Shown in pieces: positions 41,396 through 50,194 of a DNA stretch of 64,000 nucleotides. The notes under the pieces are model-generated. The model was given only the letters and a program-made list of their open reading frames with translations. It was not told the DNA's origin and made no database searches. How positions within the stretch are numbered: the stretch's first letter is position 1; every line of letters starts with the position of its first letter. The stretch comes from Micromonospora cathayae (GTDB lineage: Bacteria > Actinomycetota > Actinomycetes > Mycobacteriales > Micromonosporaceae), in contig NZ_CP118615.1 in NCBI RefSeq assembly GCF_028993575.1, positions 4,865,001 through 4,929,000 of the forward strand, in the 5' to 3' direction. The position numbers and the translations under genes were made by a program.

Positions 41396-42537
41396 ACCAA
41401 CACCAGCCTCGTCAGTTCCCGTACCGGCGGCCGGCCGTGCCGGGCCAGCAGCGCCGACGTCAACCGGTACGGGTCCACGTAGTGGTGCCCGCCCATGGCC
41501 CGCCGCAGGAAACGGTCCACCTCGCCGAGCCGGGCCCGGGGCGCCGTCGCCAGCAGCCGGCCGGCCCGGGTCACCGCCGCCCGTAGCTGCTCCACCCGGA
41601 ACGACTGCTGGGTGCCCCGCCCGAGGACCGCGATGAAGTACAGCCGCAACCCGAGCCGCACCGCCGCGTCGTCGGCATCACCGTCGGCGAGGGCGTCCCG
41701 TACCGCCGACAGGGTGTACCCCTGCCAGCCGCCGTGCCGACTGGACCGCACCACCCCGTCGATCGGTACCCGGTCCACCACCTCCCGGGACACCCGCGCG
41801 CCGAGTGCGGTCAACACCCGGTCCAGCAGCAGGTAGTCCTCGGCCAGTTCCCGGTCGTACAGCAGCACCACCTCGTCGTAGCCGGCCGCCACCGGGACGA
41901 GTTCCCGCAGCGCGCAGGCCAGGTAGTTGGGCTGCCCGTCCGGGGACACGATCTGCCGCAGCGGCAACCCGAACCGGGTGGCGTCCAGGTACACCGGCCC
42001 GCCGTCGGCGCGCAGGTCCAGGCACAGCGACCGGCTGGCCAACGTGTCCACCGTCTCGGCCAGGGTCGACGCGGGCGGCTGGGCCACCCCCAGGCCCGGG
42101 TCGTGCAGGCCGAGCGCCCGGTAGTGCCCGACCCACAGGTCCACCAGGCGGGCACTGGCCGGGTGCACCCAGCCGGTCTGCTCCACCCGCCGCCGGTACG
42201 GCAGCAGCGCCCGATGGTCGGGGCGCTGCGGCTGCGCCTGGTACCGCACGTACCACTCGCCGATCTCGTCCTCGCCGAGCGTGGCGAAGTCGACCCGCGG
42301 GCCGGCCCGGTCCAGGTACTCCCAGAACCCGAGCGTCTGACCGGTCACGTTGTACGTGGTGAGGCTGTACCGCAGGTCCACGTCCGCGACCAGCGCGGTG
42401 GCCTTGTAGAGGGCGTCGACCCAGAGCAGCCCCTTGACGTGGCTGGGGGTCAACGGTTTGGTGGGGGTGACCGTCACCGGCGCGACCAGGACCCGGGGCA
42501 CCCTCCCGGTGTCCCCACCGGTGGCCGGGGCGGTCAT
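41392..42537 (-). CDS. Stand-alone class I aminoacyl-tRNA-synthetase-like ligase (ArgRS-like core)
   Basis: This is a 381-residue protein. Residues 25-46 (TPTKPLTPSHVKGLLWVDAL...) align without gaps to the ArgRS region N-P-T-G-P-L-H-V-G-H; the HIGH box reads TPSH, keeping the second His (33). Further along, PVYLDATRFGLPLRQIVSPD then GQPNYLA resemble the ArgRS 'LWLxTTxFGxxxDRVxxxxDGTxTY' segment, RSSRHGGWQGYTLSAV (264-279) is placed like the KMSKS loop, and VRLGLRLYFIAVL follows. The anticodon-binding domain is essentially missing (about 60 residues remain). The most likely role is an ATP-dependent ligase that adenylates a carboxylate without acting on a cognate tRNA, or that uses charged tRNA. 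The start is ATG 42537, and a GTGA overlap follows. Confidence 0.6.
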   Translation of the reverse strand: MTAPATGGDTGRVPRVLVAPVTVTPTKPLTPSHVKGLLWVDALYKATALVADVDLRYSLTTYNVTGQTLGFWEYLDRAGPRVDFATLGEDEIGEWYVRYQAQPQRPDHRALLPYRRRVEQTGWVHPASARLVDLWVGHYRALGLHDPGLGVAQPPASTLAETVDTLASRSLCLDLRADGGPVYLDATRFGLPLRQIVSPDGQPNYLACALRELVPVAAGYDEVVLLYDRELAEDYLLLDRVLTALGARVSREVVDRVPIDGVVRSSRHGGWQGYTLSAVRDALADGDADDAAVRLGLRLYFIAVLGRGTQQSFRVEQLRAAVTRAGRLLATAPRARLGEVDRFLRRAMGGHHYVDPYRLTSALLARHGRPPVRELTRLVLV

Positions 42538-42577
42538 CGGCCGGTGCCGGCGGTCACCCGGGGCCGCACCGGGCCGG

Positions 42578-43456
42578 TCACACCCGCCGTCCGTGGACGC
42601 AGAACACCCGCTCGACGTCGGGCACCAGGTCACGTGGCGGCACCGGGTCCCGCCACCGGCCGCCGTAGTCGGCGCCGGGTTCGCCCGGCTGCACGGCGAC
42701 CGCGTCGATGCCGTACTCGGCGAACAGCAGTTCCGGGGTGTCGCTGCCGAACAGCCACGGGCTTCCCCACGCCTCGAACACCGCCAGCAGTGGCCGCATC
42801 ACCGGTGACCGCAGCGCCTGCGCGTTGACCATGTCGCAGGCCACCCGGCTGCCGGGGGCGGTGCTGGCGGCCACGGTGGCGAGCAGTTCCCGGGCCTGCC
42901 GTTCCGGCAGGTAGTACAGCAGCCCCTCCAGCAGCCACACCGAGGCCCGCGTCGGGTCGTAGCCGGCGGCGACGAGCGCGTCGGTCCAGCCGGGGACGAG
43001 CAGGTCCGCGCCGACGGTGCGGCGGGTCACCCCCGCCGGCAGGGCCTCGTCGCCGAGCACGGCGTCCTTGAACGCCAGCACCTGCGGCCGGTCCACCTCG
43101 AAGATCTCCACCTGCGTCGGCCAGGGCAGCCGGTAGGCGCGGGTGTCCATGCCGGCCGCGCCGATGACGATCTGCGTCGGGCCGGAGTCGGCGACGGCGG
43201 TGAGCAGGAAGTCGTCGAGGAACCGGGTCCGGATGGCGTTGTAGTCGGTGGTGTTCGGCAGCGGCCGCTCCGGCGCGGGTTCGGCCCGCTTCTCCCCGCT
43301 GACCGTGTCGACCGTACCGAACAGGTCGGGGCCCAGTTCGGCGGCGAGTTTCACCGCGTACGGGTCGGCGTAGAGGCGGTCCGGTCGGGCCGTCTCCTGG
43401 GCCCGCAGCGCGGCGGTGAGCAGCGCGGTCCTCGCCACGGCGTCGAAGCCGTCCAT
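42578..43456 (-). CDS. SAM-dependent methyltransferase, TIGR00027 (LCM-like) type
   Basis: This 292-residue methyltransferase is of the leucine-carboxyl-methyltransferase-like group. It has DGFDAVARTALLTAALRAQE at the start, TTDYNAIRTRFLDDFLLTAV, the SAM-binding VIGAAGMDTRAYRLPW, and VWLLEGLLYYLPERQARELL. The group methylates carboxylates or hydroxyls of natural products. ATG 43456 has AAAGGA upstream. It lies 40 bases before the ArgRS-like gene and 62 bases after GH3. Confidence 0.85.
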   Translation of the reverse strand: MDGFDAVARTALLTAALRAQETARPDRLYADPYAVKLAAELGPDLFGTVDTVSGEKRAEPAPERPLPNTTDYNAIRTRFLDDFLLTAVADSGPTQIVIGAAGMDTRAYRLPWPTQVEIFEVDRPQVLAFKDAVLGDEALPAGVTRRTVGADLLVPGWTDALVAAGYDPTRASVWLLEGLLYYLPERQARELLATVAASTAPGSRVACDMVNAQALRSPVMRPLLAVFEAWGSPWLFGSDTPELLFAEYGIDAVAVQPGEPGADYGGRWRDPVPPRDLVPDVERVFCVHGRRV

Positions 43457-43518
43457 GCCTGTCCTTTCGCTGGCGGTCGACGGCGACGCGGGTCGCGTGC
43501 CGGTGGTGTGGCGGCCGG

Positions 43519-45180
43519 TCACCGGCCCAGCACCCGCTGCCAGCCGGCCTCGTCCCGCTGGAAGACCCGGTCCTTGACCTGGGCCGGCCGGGTGCCCTGG
43601 GCGACCCGCCACTGCCATTCGGTCAGGAACCGGTCGGCGGGCACCAGGTGCAGCACGGGCGGGTCGAGGCGACCGGCGGCCCGCGCCGTCCGGTAGCCGG
43701 CCGACACCGATCCGAGGGCGGTGTCGAGGGCCCCGGCCAGCGTCCGGGTCTCGGTGTCGCCGAACGGCCGGAACGGGGCCAGCGCGAACTCGTACCGGGG
43801 CACGTCGACGCCGGTGTCGACGGCCCGGCAGGTGGCGTTGACGACCTCCAGGCCGCCTCCGTCCAGCGCGGTCCGCAACGCCCGCACCACGTGCGACTCG
43901 CGGAGCCGTTCCCCGGCGACGTCGCTGAGGTTGCGGCGGCCGGCGTACTCGACGCGGGGCACCCCGGCGACCCGGTCCACGACCCGCACCACGTCACCGA
44001 GCGCGTACCGGTACAGCCCGCCGACGTGGGTGAACACCACGTGGTACTCCTGTCCCTCGGCCAGTTCGTCGTGCCGCAGGGTGGGGCTGTCCGGCCGGAT
44101 GTCGTCGTCGGCGGGCAGGAACTCGTACCAGGCGGCGGGCACCACCAGCGGCCCGGCGGTGGGATGCCGGTCCAGGGCGACGGCCACCGGCCCTTCGGAC
44201 GCGGCGACCGGCGCGGGCAGCACGGTGACGCCCGGCCCGAAGGCTTCCCGCAGCCGGGGCAGGTACAGCGAGGCGAGCCCGGTGGTCCAGCAGAAGATCA
44301 GCTCCAGGTTCGGCCACACGTGCGCCGGCAGCAGGGTGCCGTGGTACGCGGCGAGCCGTTCCAGCTGGGCGGCCCGTTCCCGGTCGGCCGGCCCGTACGG
44401 GTGGCCGCCGAGGGTGCCGTCGTGCAGGTCCTTGACGATGCGCGGCCACCACTGGGCGAGCTGGTGGGGCACCGCCGCGACCATCGCCGGGTTGATGCCG
44501 ATGACGCAGCGCAGGTCGGCCTGCACGGCCAGCCGCAGCCGCAGGTAGGCGCGTTCGAGGTGGTCGGCGTCGGCGGCGTGGGCCGGCAGGGTGGCCCAGG
44601 GCGCGCGGGTGCCGGGTTCGGCGGACAGGGGTTCCCCGAAGGCGGTACCGAAGTCGACCTGGCTGGCCCCGGCGTGCGGGCGGCCCGACGCGGTGGTGTC
44701 CACCGGCACCGGGTCGTGTTTGAGGTTCAGCGTCGAGTCGTCGTGGGCCAGTACGGCGGGGAAATGTTCGGCGAAGTTCGCCCACGCCGCGTAGTAAAAA
44801 GGAAAGAACACCCGTTTCATGAAGGTCCGGGTGATGGGGATCTTCTTGCTGTCGCCGGTGCTGCCGCTGCTCTTGAAGAACACCACCGGATCGTCGGCGG
44901 AGAGCACATTCTGCTCACCGGCGGCGGCGCGTTCGATCCACGGCGCCAGGGCGTCGTAGTCACGGATCGGCACCGCCGACCGAAAATCGTCGATATTCCG
45001 GATTCGCGCGAAGCCGTGTTCGACGCCGAATGCGGTGCCGGCGTTGTGGGCCAGTACGTCGGCCAGGGCCTGCTGTTGGTGTTCGGCGGCGGTGGGCAGC
45101 GCCCGGCGCAGCGCGTCCCGTTCGGCGACGACCCTATGCCGGTACTGGGTCAGCCGCGACGAGGTCGGGGTCTGGGTCAT
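43519..45180 (-). CDS. GH3-family acyl-acid amide synthetase
   Basis: This is a 553-residue ANL-superfamily-type enzyme of the GH3 family, known in plants for coupling jasmonate or auxin to amino acids via adenylates. The ATP motif is VVFFKSSGSTGDSKKIPIT, the second motif appears as PVAASEGPVA, and the third is GGLYRYALGDVVRVVD. Bacterial GH3 proteins occur in natural-product clusters. Here it probably forms an amide between an acyl acid and an amine or amino acid. ATG 45180 overlaps the preceding kinase gene by 47 bases. Confidence 0.85.
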   Translation of the reverse strand: MTQTPTSSRLTQYRHRVVAERDALRRALPTAAEHQQQALADVLAHNAGTAFGVEHGFARIRNIDDFRSAVPIRDYDALAPWIERAAAGEQNVLSADDPVVFFKSSGSTGDSKKIPITRTFMKRVFFPFYYAAWANFAEHFPAVLAHDDSTLNLKHDPVPVDTTASGRPHAGASQVDFGTAFGEPLSAEPGTRAPWATLPAHAADADHLERAYLRLRLAVQADLRCVIGINPAMVAAVPHQLAQWWPRIVKDLHDGTLGGHPYGPADRERAAQLERLAAYHGTLLPAHVWPNLELIFCWTTGLASLYLPRLREAFGPGVTVLPAPVAASEGPVAVALDRHPTAGPLVVPAAWYEFLPADDDIRPDSPTLRHDELAEGQEYHVVFTHVGGLYRYALGDVVRVVDRVAGVPRVEYAGRRNLSDVAGERLRESHVVRALRTALDGGGLEVVNATCRAVDTGVDVPRYEFALAPFRPFGDTETRTLAGALDTALGSVSAGYRTARAAGRLDPPVLHLVPADRFLTEWQWRVAQGTRPAQVKDRVFQRDEAGWQRVLGR

Positions 45181-45859
45181 TGTTCCGTCTCACAATCTGT
45201 TCCACCCGGCGGGCGATCACGTCGATGTCGGCGTCCGACTCGACGACGAAGGTCGGCAGCCCTCGGACCTCGGCGAACATCTCCCGGCGCAGGTCGGCCT
45301 GGAACCGTTCGAAGGCCTCCCGGCCGGGGCGGGCCCCGTAGTGTTCGAACCGGTTGAGGCGGTCGCCGCTGGCGGAGCGCCGCCACGCGGTCCGCACGTC
45401 GGTGTCGAGGTAGATGACCCCGCGGGGCGCCGGGAAGGACCGCCACCAGTCGAAGAGCACGTCGTTGACGAGCCCGGCGAGCCGGCACTTGGCGAGGATC
45501 TTGTAGTAGTACGAGTCGACCAGCACCGGCTCGCTCCCCGGCTGGCGCAACGCCTGGTCACGGAGGAAGACCACGGCGGTCTGCAGGACGCTGAGCACCA
45601 GGTCCGGCGAGTACCGGTCGGCCGCGCCGCGCAGCGCCTCGGGCACGATGTCGTCCCGCAGCCGGCTGATCAGCGGGAGTCCGGGGTCGAGAAGGCCGTC
45701 GTCGTAGGAGACCGCGGCCCACCCGGTGGTGTCGCTGACGGCGGTCAGGACCGAGGACTTGCCCGCGTAGTCGGGGCCGAGCAGCACCCAGAACGGGGCG
45801 TACCCGCCGACGGCGGCGGGCGGGCGTGGCGCCGGCGCGGTCGGGTCGGACGACGACAT
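45134..45859 (-). CDS. P-loop kinase, thymidylate-kinase-like
   Basis: This is a 241-residue NTPase. Walker A reads LLGPDYAGKSSVL, and the LID/core regions include VLVDSYYYKILAKCRLAG and GVIYLDTDVRTAWRRSA, as in thymidylate-kinase-like proteins. It could phosphorylate a nucleotide or a small substrate such as a hydroxy acid. It is the first gene of the block, starting at ATG 45859, and its 3' end overlaps GH3 by 47 bases. Confidence 0.78.
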   Translation of the reverse strand: MSSSDPTAPAPRPPAAVGGYAPFWVLLGPDYAGKSSVLTAVSDTTGWAAVSYDDGLLDPGLPLISRLRDDIVPEALRGAADRYSPDLVLSVLQTAVVFLRDQALRQPGSEPVLVDSYYYKILAKCRLAGLVNDVLFDWWRSFPAPRGVIYLDTDVRTAWRRSASGDRLNRFEHYGARPGREAFERFQADLRREMFAEVRGLPTFVVESDADIDVIARRVEQIVRRNNDPDPDLVAADPVPA

Positions 45860-46265
45860 CCCCGGGCCCTCCCCACCTGAATGGCGCCGGTTTTCCGGAC
45901 GCGATCCGACCCGCGATTCCGCTACCGTTTTCGGCCTAAAGCCGCGCCGGGCGAATCACGTGCTTTTTGCGCACTTCGGTGCGCCATTGCTCTGCCCGGG
46001 AGCGGAATCGTGTCCCGTCGGCTGGCGCGTGCCGACATTACGTCGGAAGGATCTTCGATGTCAACGTCCGGTGGTCGACAGACCACAGCGCGCGACCGGC
46101 CCGAGTGGCCTTGATGTCGTTCGATAGGCGACGGTTCCGCCCGATCCCATTTGCGGGGTAGGAAATGTGGCCGGTTGATCTGCGGAAACGCGGTGACGTG
46201 GGCGCAGGGGCGCGGTCGGAGTCAGCCGATGTCGGCGCGGTGAACCGCCGGGGCCGAGTGGTCGG
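45860..46265. other. Upstream region of the GH3/ArgRS-like block
   Basis: This 406-base region is less GC-rich than its surroundings and carries no large ORF with homology. It presumably holds the promoter for the minus-strand block, whose first start is at 45859, and a small plus-strand ORF at 46058-46114. No operator stands out. Confidence 0.5.
46058..46114 (+). CDS. Possible 18-residue small ORF
   Basis: An ATG at 46058 is preceded by GGAAGGA at a good distance and encodes MSTSGGRQTTARDRPEWP. The frame ends with TGA overlapping an ATG (TTGATG). No homologue is known to me. It could be a leader peptide or chance. Confidence 0.25.
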   Translation: MSTSGGRQTTARDRPEWP

Positions 46266-46607
46266 TCAGCTGTCGGTGGCGCGTGGGGCGTACATGATGA
46301 TGGCGACGCCGACCAGGCAGATCGCGGCGCCGACGACGTCCCACCGGTCCGGGCGGAACCGGTCCACGACCATGCCCCAGGCGAGGGAGCCGGCGACGAA
46401 GACGCCGCCGTAGGCGGCCAGGATCCGCCCGAAGTTCGGGTCGGGTTGCAGGCTGGCGACGAACCCGTACGCGCCGAGCGCGACGACGCCGGCGGCGATC
46501 CACCACAGGCCGCGGTGTTCCCGCCAGCCCTGCCAGATCAGCCAGGCGCCGCCGATCTCGGCGAGCGCGGCCAGGATGAACAGCAGCAGGGAGCGGACGA
46601 CGGTCAC
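46266..46607 (-). CDS. YnfA/UPF0060 family membrane protein
   Basis: This 113-residue protein has four hydrophobic helices and family motifs ([40 protein letters not shown]). It resembles small multidrug-resistance exporters in topology, though its activity is uncertain. GTG 46607 is the start giving the usual length. Confidence 0.87.
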   Translation of the reverse strand: MTVVRSLLLFILAALAEIGGAWLIWQGWREHRGLWWIAAGVVALGAYGFVASLQPDPNFGRILAAYGGVFVAGSLAWGMVVDRFRPDRWDVVGAAICLVGVAIIMYAPRATDS

Positions 46608-46996
46608 GTCCGGGACCGTACCCGGACGTGACCGTCGCCAGTACGCACGGGTGGCCCGTCGTCGCCCAGCAAGGCGGCCCTGGGCGGGCCGCGCATGCCG
46701 TGCGCCGTCGACGCCGCCGACCCGTGATACCGGTACCGCACCCACCTCGACGACCGGCGCGCCTCCACCTGCCAGCGGGAGATCCTGGTGGCGCACGCCG
46801 GTCCGGTCGACGGGTCAGCTTCTCCGCCACCGACACGTTCGGCCACGTCGTGCCGTCGGGGCCGCCGGCGGAGACCCTGGACGTGGTGCGCCGCGCGGAA
46901 CGGGCCAGAGCCCCGGAGCAGGGGAGCCGGCAAGAAACGTGTCACCAGCCGGGAACGAGAGCTGGCCGTCGAGTCCTGACGCGTGCCGACGCCTGT
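46608..46996. other. Gap without a convincing gene
   Basis: A 389-base gap between ynfA and the response-regulator gene. Plus-strand frames near 46628-46985 contain pieces such as SATDTFGHVVPSGPP that look faintly coding but shift frame and have no ribosome site. I see no supported gene. Confidence 0.5.
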
Positions 46997-47602
46997 TCAG
47001 ATCCAGCCGTTCGCCCGGGCTCGGTGCGCGGCCTCGATCCGGTTCCGTGTGCCGGTCTTGCCGATCGCCGCTGACAGGTAGTTGCGGACTGTGCTTTCCG
47101 ACAGGTGTAGCCGCGCGGCGATGTCCGCGACTGTCGCGCCGTCCACGGCTGCGACCAGAGCCTCCCGCTCCCGGTCGGTGAGCGGATTCGGTCCCGCTGA
47201 CAACGCTGCCGCTGCGAGCGCCGGGTCGATCACCCGCTCGCCCGCGAGCGCTCGCCGTACGGCTGCCGCCAACTGCTCGACCGGCCCGTCCTTGACGAGG
47301 AATCCGGCCGCGCCGGCTTCCATCGCCCGGCGCAGGTAGCCGGGCCGGCCGAAGGTGGTCAGGATGAGGACTCGGCAGCCGGGTAGATCCTCCCGCAGTT
47401 GCGCCGCGACGTCGAGTCCGTTGCCGTCGGGCATCTCGATGTCGAGCAGGGCCACGTCTGGACGTGTGTCCACGGCGGCCCGCAGTGCTTCGGCCGCGGT
47501 GCCGGCCTGGGCGATCACGTCGATGTCCGGCTCGAGGTTCAGCAGCAGGGCGAGGGCGCCGCGCATCATGCCTTGGTCCTCGGCGAGCAGCAGCCGGATC
47601 AT
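46997..47602 (-). CDS. NarL/LuxR-family response regulator
   Basis: This is a 201-residue regulator. The receiver domain has the acidic pair after IRLLLAED, the phosphoacceptor in VALLDIEMPDG and the Lys in FLVKDG. A LuxR helix-turn-helix follows (LTDREREALVAAVDGATVAD, LHLSESTVRNYLSAA). An ATGA overlap couples it to the histidine kinase. It likely controls the ABC exporter genes just upstream in the same operon. Confidence 0.9.
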   Translation of the reverse strand: MIRLLLAEDQGMMRGALALLLNLEPDIDVIAQAGTAAEALRAAVDTRPDVALLDIEMPDGNGLDVAAQLREDLPGCRVLILTTFGRPGYLRRAMEAGAAGFLVKDGPVEQLAAAVRRALAGERVIDPALAAAALSAGPNPLTDREREALVAAVDGATVADIAARLHLSESTVRNYLSAAIGKTGTRNRIEAAHRARANGWI

Positions 47603-48705
47603 GCGGTCACCATCGCGGGCAGGTGTGCGGTCAGTTCGATCCCGCCGTTGGGCATCGGGCCGACGTGCAGCGTGCCTCCGGCCTGGTGGACTCGTTCGAC
47701 GAGACCGCGCAGCCCGTTGCCGGGTGGAGCGTGTCGACCTACGCCGTTGTCGCGGACGGTGAGTGTCGCCCCGCCGGTGCCGGAGCTCACCACGATGTCG
47801 CAGCGGGTGGCTGCGCTGTGCCGCATCACGTTCGTCACCGCCTCGCGCAGCACCCAACGGAACACCTCGTCGGCCTGCACGCCGAGTGGGGGCCCGGTCT
47901 CGTCGAGTGTGACCTGGACGCCGATGTCGGTCAGGACGGTTCGGGCGTTGTCCAGCTCGCGGGCGAAGCTGTGCTCGCGGTAGCCGGTGACGGCTTCGCG
48001 GACCTCGGTCAGCGCGGTACGGCCGATCCGTTCGATGTCGGCCGCCTCCCTCGCGGCGCGTTCGTGGTCGGCGGGGACGAGGCGGCGGACCACCTCGGCC
48101 TTGACCACGATCAGGGACAGGGTGTGGCCGAGTAGGTCGTGCAGGTCCTGAGCGAACCGTAGGCGTTCCCGCTCGACAACGGTGCGGGCGAGTTCCTGCT
48201 GTGTGCGGCGTAGTTCCTCGACGAGCCGGACGAACCGCACGAAGGCGATGGTGGACGCGCCGGCCAGCCCGGTGATCAGGGCGATCGGGGTGGTGTCGGC
48301 GGCTGGCAGGGAGTGCACGGAGCCGATCACGAGGATGGCGGCGATGCTGCCGCCGACCCAGGCGAATCCGGCTGCCGGGCGGACGAGACCCAGCGCGCCG
48401 GCCGAGCATACGAACAGGAGGAGGGTGAGCCAGCTGCCGCGCCCGGCGGCGTAGGCGGCGGCCAGCCCGGTACCGAGCAGCGCGAGGACGGCCAGCCCCG
48501 CATGGTGCACGACGGGACGGACCGGCAGGTGCACCACAGGCACCGCCACCAGGGTCATGTAGAGCAGTACGAAGACGATCAACCCGGTGGCGGCCACCGG
48601 CCGGTGCGTCACCGCGGCGGCTACGGGCAGCAGGAACCACAGCCACGCCGTGTGCGCGACCAGGAGCGCGACCCCGCGCCGCCGGGTATGCCGGTCGCCG
48701 GACAT
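47599..48705 (-). CDS. NarL-type sensor histidine kinase
   Basis: This is a 368-residue DesK/NarX-like kinase. An N-terminal membrane domain of about six helices (residues 10-165) precedes the HisKA_3 box with phosphoacceptor in RLRFAQDLHDLLGHTLSLI and a catalytic HATPase domain (VLREAVTNVMRHSAA, TVRDNGVG). The start is ATG 48705. It ends in an ATGA overlap with the response regulator gene. Confidence 0.9.
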   Translation of the reverse strand: MSGDRHTRRRGVALLVAHTAWLWFLLPVAAAVTHRPVAATGLIVFVLLYMTLVAVPVVHLPVRPVVHHAGLAVLALLGTGLAAAYAAGRGSWLTLLLFVCSAGALGLVRPAAGFAWVGGSIAAILVIGSVHSLPAADTTPIALITGLAGASTIAFVRFVRLVEELRRTQQELARTVVERERLRFAQDLHDLLGHTLSLIVVKAEVVRRLVPADHERAAREAADIERIGRTALTEVREAVTGYREHSFARELDNARTVLTDIGVQVTLDETGPPLGVQADEVFRWVLREAVTNVMRHSAATRCDIVVSSGTGGATLTVRDNGVGRHAPPGNGLRGLVERVHQAGGTLHVGPMPNGGIELTAHLPAMVTA

Positions 48706-48725
48706 GATCGCCACCGTATCCGCTG

Positions 48726-49454
48726 TCAGCGGCGCGCTGTCGAACGCCGGTACGCCCACGCCGCGACGAGGGCGAACCCTGCGGTCCAGGCGGCCAGGAC
48801 GGCCAGGCCCGATCCGGTGGGCGGGTGCCCGGCTGCGGAGCGCCAGCCGAGCTCGGCGTACCGGTAGGTCGGCAGCGCGTGCGCGAGGCTCCGCAGACCT
48901 TGCGGGAAGTAGGCGGCGGGTGCGAGCAGTCCGCCGAGCACGGACAGCGCGAGGAAGACCAGGAAGTTGACCGGCACGGCCATCTGCGGGGACAGTCCGT
49001 AGCCGATGGCGAGGCCGAGCAGCGCGAACGGCGCCGTGCCGGCCCACATGAGCAGCAGCAGCGCGACCCACCGGCCAGTCGACAGTTCGACGTGATGCTG
49101 GATGGCCGCGGCCGCGCCGACCGCGATCACCGGTGGGATCGCGGTGAGGCTGCTGACGAGGGCTTTCACGGCGACGACCCGCCCGGCCGGCAGCGGGGTG
49201 GTCCGGAGCTGGTGCAGCCAGCCCGCCGCGCGTTCCTGGGAGACCGCTGATCCGACCATCAGGACGCCCGCGACAGCGCCGTACCCGGCCAGGCCGATCA
49301 TGACGGCGACCGGTGCGGCCAGTCCTTCGAGGCGGTCACCTGCGGACCAAGCCGAGAAGATCAGGTACGTGGCTACCGGCCCGATGATCGAGAAGAACAT
49401 CAGCCGGGGGTCCCGCACGAGGCGGCGCAGTTCGAATCGTAGGTAGGCGCGCAT
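48726..49454 (-). CDS. ABC-2 type permease
   Basis: This 242-residue permease has six hydrophobic segments: YLRFELRRLVRDPRLMFFSI at the start, then SQERAAGWLHQLRTTPLPAG as a cytoplasmic loop, and FLALSVLGGLLAPAAYFPQG. It forms an exporter with the ATPase encoded upstream (1-base overlap). The downstream kinase is 20 bases away, so all four genes form one operon. Confidence 0.88.
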   Translation of the reverse strand: MRAYLRFELRRLVRDPRLMFFSIIGPVATYLIFSAWSAGDRLEGLAAPVAVMIGLAGYGAVAGVLMVGSAVSQERAAGWLHQLRTTPLPAGRVVAVKALVSSLTAIPPVIAVGAAAAIQHHVELSTGRWVALLLLMWAGTAPFALLGLAIGYGLSPQMAVPVNFLVFLALSVLGGLLAPAAYFPQGLRSLAHALPTYRYAELGWRSAAGHPPTGSGLAVLAAWTAGFALVAAWAYRRSTARR

Positions 49455-50194
49455 CAGTGCTCCGTTTCGGTGGCGACGGACGATTCGGTGAGAGCGAGGA
49501 ACGCCCGGTCCAGGGAGACGTCGTCGCGTACGCCGGCTGTCGCGCGGATCTGCGCGGGTGTCCCGTCGGCCACGATCCGCCCCGCGGCGAGGACCACGAT
49601 CCTGTCGGCGTACTCGTCGGCCTCGGGTAGCTGGTGGGTGCTGAACACGACGGTTCTGCCGTCGGCTGCATACGAGCGGATGGCGGTCCAGAACGCCTGC
49701 CGTGCCGCGACGTCCATGGCGGCGGTTGGCTCGTCGAGGATCAGCAGATCGGGGTCGCCGGCGAGGGCGAACGCGAAGCGGGCCCGCTGTGCTTCGCCGC
49801 CGGACAGTTTGTCGAGGCGTCGGCGGGCGAGTCCGGTCAGGCCCGCCGCGGTCAGGATCCGGTCGGTGTCCAGTGGGTGGGGGTACAGGGCTCGGGCCAG
49901 TTCGATCACGTCACGGACGGTGGCCCCGGGCACGAACGCGCCGTCCTGGAGCATCGCGCCGATTCGGCCGGCTCGGATCGCCTCGGCGGGGGTGCCGCCG
50001 AACAGCGTCGCCGTTCCCGTGTCCGGTGGGGCGAGACCCAGCATCATCGACATCGCTGTGGTCTTGCCCGCGCCGTTCGGGCCGAGCATGGCGACCACGC
50101 TGCCCCGCTCGACCGTCAGGTGGAGGTCGTCGACGGCTCGGACGGAACCGAACCTCCTGCTGATCCCGGTGAGGCGTACCGCCATGTCGTCCAT
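49454..50194 (-). CDS. ABC transporter ATP-binding protein (exporter)
   Basis: This 246-residue ATPase has Walker A (GPNGAGKTTAMSMMLG), the signature KLSGGEAQRARFAFALAG, Walker B (LLILDEPTAAMD) and an H-loop (VVFSTHQLPEADEYAD), typical of ABC-2 drug or peptide exporters. ATG 50194 was chosen; upstream frame is not conserved. It is the first gene of the ABC/two-component operon. Confidence 0.9.
   Translation of the reverse strand: MDDMAVRLTGISRRFGSVRAVDDLHLTVERGSVVAMLGPNGAGKTTAMSMMLGLAPPDTGTATLFGGTPAEAIRAGRIGAMLQDGAFVPGATVRDVIELARALYPHPLDTDRILTAAGLTGLARRRLDKLSGGEAQRARFAFALAGDPDLLILDEPTAAMDVAARQAFWTAIRSYAADGRTVVFSTHQLPEADEYADRIVVLAAGRIVADGTPAQIRATAGVRDDVSLDRAFLALTESSVATETEH

Noticed and set aside
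46628..47074. Plus-strand ORF of 148 codons
   Set aside because: No homology, shifted composition, and it overlaps the response-regulator gene on the other strand.
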